A DNA stretch of 64,000 nt from Streptomyces antnestii (GCF_004005495.1 NZ_RZYA01000004.1:248001-312000), one strand, 5' to 3'. Shown: positions 34,332-43,134, numbered from the stretch's first letter. A program made the numbers and translations. Notes: generated by a model not told the origin, from the sequence alone.

Positions 34332-35339
34332 GTGGCAGCACACCGACCGATCGCGGCACTGGCCATGGACGCCGAGGTGCTCGACCGGGTCATCCCGTCG
34401 GACCTGCGGCAACGGCTCGGGCGGTGCGCCGACCTCGCGCCCGTGCCGCTGACCGGGCCGCTCGACACCCCGGAGGCCCGTGCGGTCCTGGCCGGGGCCG
34501 AGTTGCTGATCACCGGCTGGGGCTGCCCGCAGCTCACCGAGGACGTCCTGGCGCACGCGCCCCGGCTGCGGGCCGTCGTGCACGCCGCCGGATCGGTCAA
34601 GCCCGTTGTCACCGACGCCCTGTGGGACCGGCCCGGCGTGACCGTGTCCTCCGCCGCGGACGCCAACGCGGGCCCCGTCGTCGCCTTCACGCTCGCCGCG
34701 ATCACCTTCGCCGCGAAGAAGGCGCTGCCCGTCGCCGCGCGCTATGCCGGCGGGTGGCCCGGCTTCACCGAGCGGGAGGGCGCCGACGGGCGGGTCGTCG
34801 GCATCATCGGCGCCTCCCGCATCGGCCGGCGCGTCATCGCCGGGCTGCGCGCCTCGGACGCCGGGTACCGGATCCTGCTGACCGATCCGTACGTCGGGAA
34901 GGAGGAGGCGGCTGCTCTGGGGGCGGAGCTCGTGGAGCTCGCCGAGCTGTGCCGGCGGAGCTCTGTCGTGAGCGTGCACGCACCTCAACTGCCGGAGACC
35001 CGGGGCATGTTGGGGGAGGAGATGCTGAAGCTCGTGCCGGACGGCGGTGTCGTCGTCAACACGGCCCGGGGGTCGATCGTCGATACCGAGGCGCTGACCC
35101 GGGAGTGCGCGGCCGGGCGGCTCGACGCCTTTCTGGATGTCACCGACCCCGAGCCGTTGCCGCCGGACCACCCCTTGCTCGCACTGCCGAACGTCCTCGT
35201 CACCCCGCACATGGCCGGCGCGCAGGGCAGCGAGGTGCGCAGGCTCGGGCAGTACGCGGTCGAGGAGGCGGAGCGGTTCGCGCGCGGCGAGGAACTGCTC
35301 GGGAAGCTGGTGCGGGAGGACCTCGCACGGCTCGCGTGA
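34332..35339 (+). CDS. D-2-hydroxyacid dehydrogenase
   Basis: 335 residues from GTG 34332, with GGAGGG upstream. NAD-binding motif GIIGASRIGRRVIAGL around residues 155-172, then the HAPQLPETRGMLG and VVNTARGSIVD motifs; the catalytic Arg, Glu and His of the family are in TARGS, DVTDPEPLP and TPHMAGA. It reads divergently from the importer operon and carries the palindromic operator in its leader. It may oxidise or reduce a keto acid formed from the imported sugar. The stop codon region is in a 22-base tandem triplication. Confidence 0.9.
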   Translation: MAAHRPIAALAMDAEVLDRVIPSDLRQRLGRCADLAPVPLTGPLDTPEARAVLAGAELLITGWGCPQLTEDVLAHAPRLRAVVHAAGSVKPVVTDALWDRPGVTVSSAADANAGPVVAFTLAAITFAAKKALPVAARYAGGWPGFTEREGADGRVVGIIGASRIGRRVIAGLRASDAGYRILLTDPYVGKEEAAALGAELVELAELCRRSSVVSVHAPQLPETRGMLGEEMLKLVPDGGVVVNTARGSIVDTEALTRECAAGRLDAFLDVTDPEPLPPDHPLLALPNVLVTPHMAGAQGSEVRRLGQYAVEEAERFARGEELLGKLVREDLARLA

Positions 35340-35391
35340 GACGGAGGCACGGCCCGCGTGAGGCGAGGGCACGGCTTGCGTGAGACGGGGG
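35326..35391 (+). repeat. 22-bp tandem repeat, three units, across the dehydrogenase stop codon
   Basis: Units at 35326-35347, 35348-35369 and 35370-35391 share a CACGG(C)-GCGTGAG core with three to four differences. The first contains the last codons and the TGA at 35337-35339; the others extend into the leader of the beta-helix gene. It is one of five tandem duplications found at gene ends in the window. Confidence 0.75.
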
Positions 35392-35405
35392 ATCGGCAAG
35401 TGAAT

Positions 35406-35507
35406 GTAACCGTTTCCTGCCCGACCCATTGACCACAAGGGCCTTACTGGGCACGGTACTTGCCGAACTTCCCTCCTATCCCCAGGAGTAAGAATGGCAC
35501 CGGTTAC
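35406..35507 (+). promoter_or_regulatory. Two LacI-type sites flanking the beta-helix gene promoter
   Basis: GTAACCGTTTCC (35406-35417) lies just upstream of TTGACC (35429-35434), the best -35 candidate; CACGGT at 35452-35457 could be the -10. ACCGGTTAC (35499-35507) lies within the first codons after ATG 35494. Two operators, one before and one after the promoter, would permit looping repression. Confidence 0.6.
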
Positions 35508-37491
35508 ATCAGGGCTCCGAAGAGCCGGCACCACGCTCGCGGCGGGCCTCGCGCTCGCCGCCTCCGTGCTCGTCGCCCCCGCGGCCGCCCAGGCCGGGGA
35601 CCCGGCCAGACCCGTTCACCCGGCCCACCCCGAGCAGTCCGCGAGCACCCCCTACTACGTGGACTGTTCCGCCGCCACGAACGGTGACGGCAGCCTCGCC
35701 GCGCCGTACAACTCCCTGGCCGCCGCCAACGCCGTCACCTACGGCCCCGGCGACCGCCTCTACTTCAAGCGCGGCGCCACCTGCCAGGGCCAGCTCAAGC
35801 CCACCGGGTCCGGCGCGGCCGGCAACCCCGTCAGGGTGTCCCCCTACGGTTCCGGCGGCGCCCGCCCTGTGATCGAGGGCGGCGGCACCGTCTACGCCGC
35901 CGTCCATCTCCTCAACGTCGAGCAGTGGGAGATCAGCGGCCTGGAGGTCACCAACAAGGGCGCCACGGACGCCGAGCGCAACGGCATCCTCGTCGAGCTC
36001 GCCGACCACGGCACCGGCACGCACTACGTCCTCGACGACGTCTACGTCCACGACGTCAACGGCGGCGACACCAAGAGCAGCAACGGCATCCAGTTCCGTG
36101 TCTCCGGCACGACCACGCCGACCCGCTTCGACGACGTGCTTGTCGAGAACAGTGAGGTCTACAAGGTCGACCGCGAGGGCCTGACCACCATGTCCAGCTG
36201 GAACTGCCGCGCCATCTACGGCTGCACCAGCGGGCCGGCGTGGACGGCCAGTACGCGTGTCGTGTTCCGCGGCAACAAGATCCACGACATCGGCGGCGAC
36301 GGCATGGTCGTGCGTGCGACGCGCGACGCGCTGGTCGAGCACAACGAGGGCTACGACATCTGGATGCGCTCGGCGGGCAACAACGCCGGGTTCTGGACCA
36401 TCAACAGCGACGGGACCGTCTTCCAGTACAACGAGGTCCACCATGTGCGGCGGCCCGGTCTGAACGACGGCATGGCCTTCGACGCCGACTTCGGCACGCG
36501 GGGCGCCGTCTTCCAGTACAACTACAGCCACGACAACCAGGGCGGCTTCCTGCTGCTGTGCGGGGCTTGCGGGGGCGGGGCCAACACCGCAGGCACCGTG
36601 GCCCGTTACAACCTGTCGGTGAATGACGGGTCCCGGATCCTGTACGCGGTCGGTGACGCCGCCGCCCAGATGCTCAACAACACCTTCTACATGAAGGCCG
36701 GTTCGACCACGGCGATCGTGGAGAGCAGCGGCGGAGCGTCCACCACCCTGTGGGCCAACAACATCATCTACAACCTCGGCACCGGCGGCTACGGCGGCAT
36801 CGCCTCCCAGCACACCTGGCGCAACAACGTCATGTACGGCAACCACCCGGCCTCCGAGCCCGCCGACCCCGGCAAGGTGACCGCCGACCCGCAGCTCGCC
36901 GCCCCGGGTTCCGCCGACCCCGCCGGCTACCAGCTGAAGGCCGGTTCCCCGGCCCGTGGCGCCGGAATGGTCAGCACCGGATCCGGCGGCAAGGACTACT
37001 TCGGCGGTCCGGCCCCCGTGGCGTGCCGTCCCGACATCGGCGCCCACCAGGCGTCCGCGTTCGACGACGCGGCCTGCTCGGGCGGCACCAACCTGGTCGC
37101 CAACCCCGGCTTCGAGGCGGGCGGCGTCGCGCCGTGGGCACCGTCCGGGACCGTCGCGCTCGACACCGTGAACCCGCACAGTGGCGGCGCCGCCCTGCGC
37201 GTCTCGGGCTACCCCAGCACCGCCGAGCAGAAGGTCACCGTCGAGCCGAACACGACGTACACGCTCTCCGGCTGGGGGCGCGTCGACGCCTACGACACCC
37301 AACTGGCCGTGGGCGTCAAGAACTTCGGCGGGACCGAGACCCGGATCCCCGCGTTCACCGCCTTCGGCTGGAAGACCGGCAGCATCACCTTCACCACGGG
37401 CGCCACCAACACCTCGGCGACCCTGTACTGCTACACCCGTACCGGCAAGGGCAGCGGCTGGTGCGACGACCTGAGGATCGTCAAGCAGTAG
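35494..37491 (+). CDS. Secreted right-handed parallel beta-helix protein with C-terminal carbohydrate-binding domain
   Basis: 665 residues. Signal peptide ending near AAAQAG (about residue 31). Residues 50-500 are Gly/Asn-rich repeats with stacked hydrophobic positions of a pectate-lyase-like parallel beta-helix (NGIQFRVSG, ENSEVYKVDREGL, YNEVHHVRRPGL). The last 140 residues (VANPGFEAGGVAPW...) form a jelly-roll module like CBM4/9. Such proteins are polysaccharide lyases, hydrolases or epimerases; catalytic residues cannot be assigned here. The operators, the importer and the dehydrogenase make it the extracellular enzyme of this locus. Start: ATG 35494 with AGGAG five bases upstream. Confidence 0.88.
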   Translation: MAPVTSGLRRAGTTLAAGLALAASVLVAPAAAQAGDPARPVHPAHPEQSASTPYYVDCSAATNGDGSLAAPYNSLAAANAVTYGPGDRLYFKRGATCQGQLKPTGSGAAGNPVRVSPYGSGGARPVIEGGGTVYAAVHLLNVEQWEISGLEVTNKGATDAERNGILVELADHGTGTHYVLDDVYVHDVNGGDTKSSNGIQFRVSGTTTPTRFDDVLVENSEVYKVDREGLTTMSSWNCRAIYGCTSGPAWTASTRVVFRGNKIHDIGGDGMVVRATRDALVEHNEGYDIWMRSAGNNAGFWTINSDGTVFQYNEVHHVRRPGLNDGMAFDADFGTRGAVFQYNYSHDNQGGFLLLCGACGGGANTAGTVARYNLSVNDGSRILYAVGDAAAQMLNNTFYMKAGSTTAIVESSGGASTTLWANNIIYNLGTGGYGGIASQHTWRNNVMYGNHPASEPADPGKVTADPQLAAPGSADPAGYQLKAGSPARGAGMVSTGSGGKDYFGGPAPVACRPDIGAHQASAFDDAACSGGTNLVANPGFEAGGVAPWAPSGTVALDTVNPHSGGAALRVSGYPSTAEQKVTVEPNTTYTLSGWGRVDAYDTQLAVGVKNFGGTETRIPAFTAFGWKTGSITFTTGATNTSATLYCYTRTGKGSGWCDDLRIVKQ

Positions 37492-37515
37492 CCTCGCGAG
37501 GTCGTACACATGCGG

Positions 37516-37554
37516 CGGCGCCCGCCTCCGGTTCTGACCCGGGGGCGGGCGCCG
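37516..37554. terminator. Bidirectional terminator hairpin
   Basis: CGGCGCCCGCC (37516-37526) pairs with GGCGGGCGCCG (37544-37554) over 11 bases around a 17-base loop. It lies between the convergent beta-helix and S53 peptidase genes and can serve both. Confidence 0.75.
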
Positions 37555-37570
37555 TCTTCGTGCGTGCCGG

Positions 37571-39517
37571 TCAGCGGCGGCCGAACGACGTCACGTAGCC
37601 CGGCGCCGGCGAGCCGACACCCGTCACGTCGTCGTAGCCGGTGACGGCCTTGAGCGAGCTGTCCTTGCCGAGGCTGCGGACCGAGGTCAGCAGGCCGTCG
37701 GCCCCGTCGAACCCGTTCGCGTAGTCGACGCGGACCACGGCCAGGTCACGGCCGCCCGGCCGGTCCGTGACGTCGTGGTAGATCTTCGAGCCGAAGTGGT
37801 CGTAGATCGCCGGGTTGGCGAAGCCGAGCGCGTGCCCGCCGCGGGCCTGCTGTACCAGCGCCTGGACGCCCGCGATGACGGGGGCCGCCAGCGAGGTGCC
37901 GCCGATGCGGTACTCGTCGTACTTGAGCGACCCGTCGGGGAACGTCTGCGTCTGGCCGACGAGGAAGCCGGTGTTCGGGTCGGCCACCGCGGAGATGTCC
38001 GGCACGGTCCGCATCTTCTGCTGGCCGCCGTTGGCGCGGGCCAGCGTGTTCGGGACGACTCCGCGCTGGTAGAACGGCTGCTTCACCGTCTTGCTGGTGC
38101 CGCCGCCCGCGCCCGAGGTGTACGCCCCGGGGAAGCCCGCCCAGCTCTTGCCGTCCGCCGACAGGCTCGACTTGAGCGTGCCCCAGCCGGTCTCGAACTG
38201 GTACGTGTCGCCCTTGCCGACGGCGAGCGAGGTACCGCCCACGGCCGTCACCCACGCCGAGTTGGCGGGCGTGTCGACCTGCTTCGTGCCGGTGTGGGCC
38301 ACCTCGTCGCCGTTGTCGCCGGACGAGAAGTAGAAGCCGATGCCCTCGATCGCGCCGAACTTGAAGATCTGGTCGTACGCGGCGGCGAGGTCCGGGGTCT
38401 GGCTGGCCTCGATGTCGCCCCACGAGTTCGACACGATGTCGGCGAGGTGGCCGTCGACGACCTTGCCGAGCGAGTCGAGCAGCGCGTCGTCGTAGCAGGA
38501 CGCGGCGCCGACGTAGGTGATGTCGGCGGCGGGCGCCACGGCGTGCACGGCCTCGACGTCGAGGGTCTCCTCGCCGTACCAGCCGGCCGCGCCGCACTCC
38601 TCGGTCTTGGTGTAGTCCGAGGGCAGGACCTGCTTCAGCTGGCCGCTGCGGTAGGCCGCGTCACCGTTGCGCTGGGCGTAGGTGGCCGCGTCCTTCGCGA
38701 TGGTCGGCGAGGCGTACGCGTCGGTGATGGCGACGCGGACCCCCTTGCCGGTCTTCGTGCCGGCGCCGTAGGCCGCGCGAAGCTGCTTGCCGGTGTAGCC
38801 CTTCACGGCGTACGGGGCCTTCTGGCCGTACGCCGACGGCAGGCTGCTCGCCGTCTTCGAGCCGAAGTACGACGAGAACGGGCCGGCGTTGTGGAACACG
38901 GCGTCCGGCGGCGGCAGGGTCTCGTCGTGGTTCGCCTTGTGCGGCGCGTTGTCCAGGCCGGTCACGGTGAGGACCGCGCCGTTCAGGGCGGCGGGCACGG
39001 TGGCGGCGGCCGCGGGTGCGCGGTAGGTGTGCGCGCCCTTGGCGTAGTTGTGCAGCTGCGCGCCGAACGCCTTCTCGGCGGCGGCGACGTCGCCGGAGAC
39101 GGATACGTAGTGCTTGCTGACGCCGGTCACGGTGAGGCCCGAGGACTCGAGCCACTTGGTGACGTCGGCTATCTGGGCCTTGGTCGCGCCGAAGCGGGCC
39201 TGCGCCTGCTTGGCGCTGAGGTACTTGCCGTAGAGCGGCGAACTCGGGTCGGACACGGCCTTCGCGTACGCGGCGAGGCCCGCCGCGTCACGCCCCGCGA
39301 GGTAGACGCGGGCGTGCACGGCCGAGGTGTCCGATGCGGCGCCCTGGTCGGCCTTGGCCGTGGCCCACAGCGGCTTGGTGCCGGTCAGTGCGTCGCGGGC
39401 GCCCGGGTTCGGGTCGGCCTGCGCGACGGGTGCTGCGATGGCGAGCGCGCCGGCGAGCAGTGGCAGTGTCGCTGCCAGGCTCAGCCCTGCGCGGGCCGCG
39501 GCACGGGTGGATCTCAT
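37571..39517 (-). CDS. Secreted S53 (sedolisin/kumamolisin) peptidase
   Basis: 648 residues from ATG 39515-39517. Signal peptide up to about residue 35 (SLAATLPLLAGALAIAAPVAQA), then a pro-kumamolisin activation domain (about 40-215) and the peptidase core. The Glu-Asp pair is in ETLDVEAVHAVAP, the catalytic Ser in GGTSLAAPVIAG, and the calcium site in the C-terminal DVTGVGSP and YDDVTG region. These acid-active serine peptidases digest protein outside the cell. The upstream region to 39744 has a hairpin-like CGCAAC/GTTGCG repeat near 39587-39606 but no clear promoter. Confidence 0.92.
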   Translation of the reverse strand: MRSTRAAARAGLSLAATLPLLAGALAIAAPVAQADPNPGARDALTGTKPLWATAKADQGAASDTSAVHARVYLAGRDAAGLAAYAKAVSDPSSPLYGKYLSAKQAQARFGATKAQIADVTKWLESSGLTVTGVSKHYVSVSGDVAAAEKAFGAQLHNYAKGAHTYRAPAAAATVPAALNGAVLTVTGLDNAPHKANHDETLPPPDAVFHNAGPFSSYFGSKTASSLPSAYGQKAPYAVKGYTGKQLRAAYGAGTKTGKGVRVAITDAYASPTIAKDAATYAQRNGDAAYRSGQLKQVLPSDYTKTEECGAAGWYGEETLDVEAVHAVAPAADITYVGAASCYDDALLDSLGKVVDGHLADIVSNSWGDIEASQTPDLAAAYDQIFKFGAIEGIGFYFSSGDNGDEVAHTGTKQVDTPANSAWVTAVGGTSLAVGKGDTYQFETGWGTLKSSLSADGKSWAGFPGAYTSGAGGGTSKTVKQPFYQRGVVPNTLARANGGQQKMRTVPDISAVADPNTGFLVGQTQTFPDGSLKYDEYRIGGTSLAAPVIAGVQALVQQARGGHALGFANPAIYDHFGSKIYHDVTDRPGGRDLAVVRVDYANGFDGADGLLTSVRSLGKDSSLKAVTGYDDVTGVGSPAPGYVTSFGRR

Positions 39518-39743
39518 ACAACCCCCTGCGAATGTGGTTCGTCGCGTGTGGCGACTGTGACGCGTGTGCACTGGTCGATCTGTGCACGCAACTGATCACT
39601 GTTGCGCCGAACCGTTCATGCGCGGGGAATGGAAGCACCAAGAAGAGCCCAAGGAACGCTATTCGGGGGCGATTTGAGGGCGATTTAAGGCGTTACGTGA
39701 TCGGGCTGGGGGTTGGCTGTGGGTGTGCCCCCCGTTGCCCCCG

Positions 39744-40364
39744 TCACGACCGGTCCTTCAACATCCCCGCCATCAGGTCGAGTTCCGACTTCTGGGACGC
39801 GACCATGCCCGCCGCGAGCCGCTTCTCCACCCCGACCCCGCACCGCTCGACACAGCCCTGCGCCATGTGGACACCGCCCTTGTGGTGCGCGGTCATGAGC
39901 CGGAGGTACAGCACCTCGGCGCGCCTGCCGCTCGCCTTGCGCAGCTCGTCGAGCTGCGCGTTCGTGGCCATTCCGGGCATCAGCGCGCCGTCCTGCCCCG
40001 GCGGCATGTCGGCCATGCCCATCCACGCCATCGGCGGCTTCGCGGACACCTTGGGCAGCCCCCACAGATCGAGCCAGCCGAGCAGCATGCCTCGCTGGTT
40101 GGCCTGCGTCTGCGCGATGTCGTAGGCGAGGCGGCGCACCTCCTCGTCGTGCGTGCGGTCGCGCACGATGTACGACATCTCCACGGCCTGCTGGTGGTGG
40201 ACCGCCATGTCCCGGGCGAACCCGGCGTCGGCGGACTCCGCGCCCGGCACCCGCACGGCCGCCGCGTCACCACCCGACTCCCCGTCGGCGACCGCGTACG
40301 TGACCGCGCCGCCCGCGACGAGGACCGCCGCCACGGCCGGCGCGAGCCAGGCCGTGCGCCTCAC
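39744..40364 (-). CDS. DUF305 protein, possible metal-binding exported protein
   Basis: 206 residues, beginning at GTG 40362-40364, which overlaps the stop of the DUF3105 gene (GTGA). One N-terminal membrane helix, then the DUF305 signature HHQQAVEMSYIVRDRTHD and the second HHKGGVHMAQG. Met and His are strikingly frequent, as in copper-binding DUF305 proteins known in cyanobacteria, so a role in copper handling outside the membrane is plausible. Two Cys residues (CVERC) stand near the C-terminus. Translationally coupled to the preceding gene. Confidence 0.85.
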   Translation of the reverse strand: MRRTAWLAPAVAAVLVAGGAVTYAVADGESGGDAAAVRVPGAESADAGFARDMAVHHQQAVEMSYIVRDRTHDEEVRRLAYDIAQTQANQRGMLLGWLDLWGLPKVSAKPPMAWMGMADMPPGQDGALMPGMATNAQLDELRKASGRRAEVLYLRLMTAHHKGGVHMAQGCVERCGVGVEKRLAAGMVASQKSELDLMAGMLKDRS

Positions 40365-41035
40365 TGGGTCAGGCCGTTGGTGCAGGCGGCCCCCGGCTCC
40401 GGGGTCTGCTTGCCCTGGACGAACGACGCGAAGAACGTGTTCACGTCCGGGTCGGTCGCGCTCTTCACGGTCCGCTGGTGCCCCCAGGCGCTCAGCATGA
40501 TCGGGTCCTTCTGGTCCGGATCCGGGCTCATCAGCGAGTACGGCGTCTGCGACACCTTCGCCGCCAGTTTCTTCACGTCCCCCGGATCGGCCTTGTCCGT
40601 GTACGTCACCCAGACCGCGCCGTGCTCCATGGCGTGCACCGCGTTCTCGTTCGGGATCGCCTTCTTGTAGACGTCGCCGTTGCAGTTCATCCAGACCTGG
40701 CTGTGGTCCCCGCCCACCGGCGGCGTCATCGGGTACGTGACCTTGTGCGCGACGTGGTTGCGGGTCAGCTTCCCGGTCCAGGTCCTCACCCCGTCCGCGC
40801 CGGTCGTGAACGAGCCCGCGGCCGCCGACTTGGCGTCGGCCTTCGCGCTGTCCTTCGACGCGGCGTCCCCCTTCGTCAGGGCCCACGCCCCGAATCCGAC
40901 GAGGCCCGCGACGACGACGCCGCTCACCACGATCGTGAGGACGCGGCCGCGCCGCTCGCGGGAGCGCTCGGCGCGCCGCATCTCCTCGATCCGTTCCTTG
41001 CGCGTCGCGGTGTCGGTGCTGTTGGGGGAACCCAT
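40361..41035 (-). CDS. DUF3105 membrane protein
   Basis: 224 residues from ATG 41033-41035, with AAGGA upstream. A charged N-terminus (TRKERIEEMRRAERSRERR) precedes one membrane helix (about 33-53) and an extracytoplasmic domain carrying PPVGGDHSQVWMNCNGDVY and HAMEHGAVWVTY, hallmarks of DUF3105. Two Cys (MNCNG and AACTNG) could form a disulphide. It is the first of a two-gene operon with the DUF305 protein. Upstream lies a G-rich block of 56 bases. Function unassigned, perhaps metal or redox related. Confidence 0.85.
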   Translation of the reverse strand: MGSPNSTDTATRKERIEEMRRAERSRERRGRVLTIVVSGVVVAGLVGFGAWALTKGDAASKDSAKADAKSAAAGSFTTGADGVRTWTGKLTRNHVAHKVTYPMTPPVGGDHSQVWMNCNGDVYKKAIPNENAVHAMEHGAVWVTYTDKADPGDVKKLAAKVSQTPYSLMSPDPDQKDPIMLSAWGHQRTVKSATDPDVNTFFASFVQGKQTPEPGAACTNGLTQ

Positions 41036-41054
41036 GGTGAGTCCTTCTGGGAAA

Positions 41055-41110
41055 GGGATGGGACGGGACGGGACGGGGCGGGACTGGAGGGGACTGGGCG
41101 GGAGACGGGG
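41055..41110 (+). other. G-tract block with quadruplex potential
   Basis: About ten runs of three to four G, mostly separated by one or two bases (GGGAC units), lie on the plus strand between the divergent DUF3105 and glnA2 genes, starting 20 bases upstream of the DUF3105 ATG. Such sequence can form G-quadruplexes. The rest of the 41036-41407 gap (41111-41407) shows no convincing gene, terminator or GlnR box; it presumably holds the glnA2 promoter. Confidence 0.5.
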
Positions 41111-41407
41111 CTGGTCGGGTGATCGGGTGGGCTGATCGTAGTGGGGCGCATGAGGCGCTGGCCATGCCGTGTCGCAGGCGCCCCGGGCCGCGGGGACTAT
41201 GGGACGAGGGGCCTCAGCAGGCACTATGGGCACGGAGTCGTACACATCTGCTGTTCGCACGATGTTCGGACCGGGGTCGACGAGTCGATCATGGTCGGCA
41301 ACGCGGACGAAACGGTGATGTGGTGGGATGCTCAGGAGCCTGCCTACCAGGTCCCGCGAGACGCGGACGCAGGCGGCCTGACCAGCAAGGATGGGTGGAA
41401 TCGGACA

Positions 41408-42769
41408 ATGGACAAGCAGCAGGAATTCGTGCTCCGGACGCTCGAGGAGCGGGATATCCGGTTCGTCCGCCTGTGGTTCACGGATGTCCTCGGCTTCCTC
41501 AAGTCGGTGGCCGTGGCCCCGGCGGAGCTGGAGCAGGCCTTCGACGAGGGCATCGGCTTCGACGGCTCCGCGATCGAGGGCTTCGCCCGCGTCTACGAGT
41601 CCGACATGATCGCCAAGCCCGATCCGTCGACGTTCCAGGTGCTGCCCTGGCGCGCCGAGGCCCCCGGCACGGCCCGGATGTTCTGCGACATCCTGATGCC
41701 CGACGGCTCCCCGTCGTTCGCGGACCCGCGCTACGTCCTGAAGCGGGCGCTGGCCAAGACCTCCGACCTCGGCTTCACCTTCTACACCCACCCCGAGATC
41801 GAGTTCTTCCTCCTCAAGGACAAGCCGCTCGACGGCACGCGTCCCACCCCGGCCGACAACTCCGGCTACTTCGACCACACCCCGCAGAACGTCGGCATGG
41901 ACTTCCGCCGCCAGGCCATCACGATGCTCGAATCCATGGGCATCTCGGTCGAGTTCAGCCACCACGAGGGCGCCCCCGGCCAGCAGGAGATCGACCTGCG
42001 GTACGCCGACGCGCTCTCCACGGCCGACAACATCATGACGTTCCGCCTCGTCATGAAGCAGGTCGCCCTGGAGCAGGGGGTCAACGCCACCTTCATGCCC
42101 AAGCCGTTCTCCGAGCACCCCGGCTCCGGCATGCACACGCACCTCTCCCTCTTCGAGGGCGACCGCAACGCGTTCTACGAGTCCGGCTCGGAGTACCAGC
42201 TCTCCAAGGTCGGCCGCTCCTTCATCGCGGGCCTGCTCAAGCACGCCGCGGAGATCTCCGCCGTCACCAACCAGTGGGTCAACTCGTACAAGCGCATCTG
42301 GGGCGGCGGCGGCCGCACCGCCGGCGCGGGCGGCGAGGCCCCCTCGTACATCTGCTGGGGCCACAACAACCGCTCGGCCCTCATCCGCGTCCCGATGTAC
42401 AAGCCCGGCAAGACCGGCTCCGCGCGCGTCGAGGTCCGCTCGATCGACTCGGGCGCGAACCCCTACCTGACGTACGCGGTGCTGCTCGCCGCCGGACTCA
42501 AGGGCATCGAGGAGGGCTACGAGCTCCCGCCGGGCGCCGACGACGACGTGTGGGCCCTGACCGACGCCGAGCGCCGCGCCATGGGCATCGAGCCGCTCCC
42601 GCAGAACCTCGGCGAGGCGATCACCCTCATGGAACGCAGCGAACTCGTCGCCGAGACGCTGGGGGAGCACGTCTACGACTTCTTCCTCCGCAACAAGAAG
42701 CAGGAGTGGGAGGAGTACCGCAGCGAGGTCACGGCCTTCGAACTGCGGAAGAACCTGCCGGTGCTGTAA
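41408..42769 (+). CDS. glnA2: Glutamine synthetase-like enzyme GlnA2 (gamma-glutamylpolyamine synthetase type)
   Basis: 453 residues from ATG 41408; the frame stays open upstream but the family starts at MDKQQEFVLRTLEERD. Catalytic motifs of the type I glutamine synthetase fold are present: FDGSAIEGFARVYESDM, PEIEFFLL, KPFSEHPGSGMHTHLSL and the adenylation-region NPYLTYAVLLAAGLKGI. The sequence and length agree with Streptomyces coelicolor GlnA2, which ligates glutamate to polyamines rather than making glutamine. Substrate specificity here is inferred from similarity alone. The last codons are in a 19-base tandem duplication. Confidence 0.88.
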   Translation: MDKQQEFVLRTLEERDIRFVRLWFTDVLGFLKSVAVAPAELEQAFDEGIGFDGSAIEGFARVYESDMIAKPDPSTFQVLPWRAEAPGTARMFCDILMPDGSPSFADPRYVLKRALAKTSDLGFTFYTHPEIEFFLLKDKPLDGTRPTPADNSGYFDHTPQNVGMDFRRQAITMLESMGISVEFSHHEGAPGQQEIDLRYADALSTADNIMTFRLVMKQVALEQGVNATFMPKPFSEHPGSGMHTHLSLFEGDRNAFYESGSEYQLSKVGRSFIAGLLKHAAEISAVTNQWVNSYKRIWGGGGRTAGAGGEAPSYICWGHNNRSALIRVPMYKPGKTGSARVEVRSIDSGANPYLTYAVLLAAGLKGIEEGYELPPGADDDVWALTDAERRAMGIEPLPQNLGEAITLMERSELVAETLGEHVYDFFLRNKKQEWEEYRSEVTAFELRKNLPVL

Positions 42770-42795
42770 GGGTTTTCCGGTGCTGTAAGGGTTTT
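42758..42795 (+). repeat. 19-bp tandem duplication over the glnA2 stop codon
   Basis: Units 42758-42776 and 42777-42795 are identical and each contains the codons for Leu and the TAA stop. A second stop codon copy therefore lies 19 bases downstream. Confidence 0.8.
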
Positions 42796-42885
42796 GGGGC
42801 ACGGGGGCGGGGCGCTTGAGGCGTCTCGCCCCCTTTGTCGTGGTGCGCTCGCTACCGTGGTCGGTGAGGCAGAAGGGAGCGCAGC

Positions 42886-43134
42886 ATGGCCGATCCGCTC
42901 AGAACCATTGTGGACGGGGTCGAGGTCGAGGTGCCCAACAGCATCCCCGCCATCCGGGACGCCCTCCCGGAGCGCCGGCGCGACGAGTTCGACCGGGAGA
43001 TCAACGCGGCCGGGGTGCACGAGATCCACGCCGTGATGCGGCACTGGATGCTGGAGGCCGTGCCCGACCCGGCCGCCGACGCCATCATGGACCGGCTCGC
43101 CCGCGAGGAAGCGGAGAGGGCCGGAGCCGCGTGA
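42886..43134 (+). CDS. Small antitoxin-like protein (DUF6247-like)
   Basis: 82 residues, acidic and helix-rich: VPNSIPAIRDALPERRRDEFDREINAA then HEIHAVMRHWMLEAVPDP. It resembles small proteins that accompany RelE-type genes in Streptomyces. The stop overlaps the next start (GTGA), so the two are translated together, as in toxin-antitoxin pairs. GGGAGCGCAGC is a plausible ribosome site for ATG 42886. Classification as an antitoxin rests on context. Confidence 0.6.
   Translation: MADPLRTIVDGVEVEVPNSIPAIRDALPERRRDEFDREINAAGVHEIHAVMRHWMLEAVPDPAADAIMDRLAREEAERAGAA

Noticed and set aside
41141..41407. N-terminal extension of glnA2 to an earlier in-frame ATG
   Set aside because: Family members start at MDKQQEF; the earlier region looks non-coding and gives an unnatural Arg-rich peptide.
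41111..41407. GlnR-like boxes before glnA2
   Set aside because: A GGACGAAACGGTGAT-like string near 41305 was considered, but it does not match both half-sites of the GlnR consensus.
42816..43130. An N-terminal extension of the RelE-like gene
   Set aside because: It overlaps the antitoxin-like gene in another frame and has no conserved sequence; the GTG at 43131 is the natural start.
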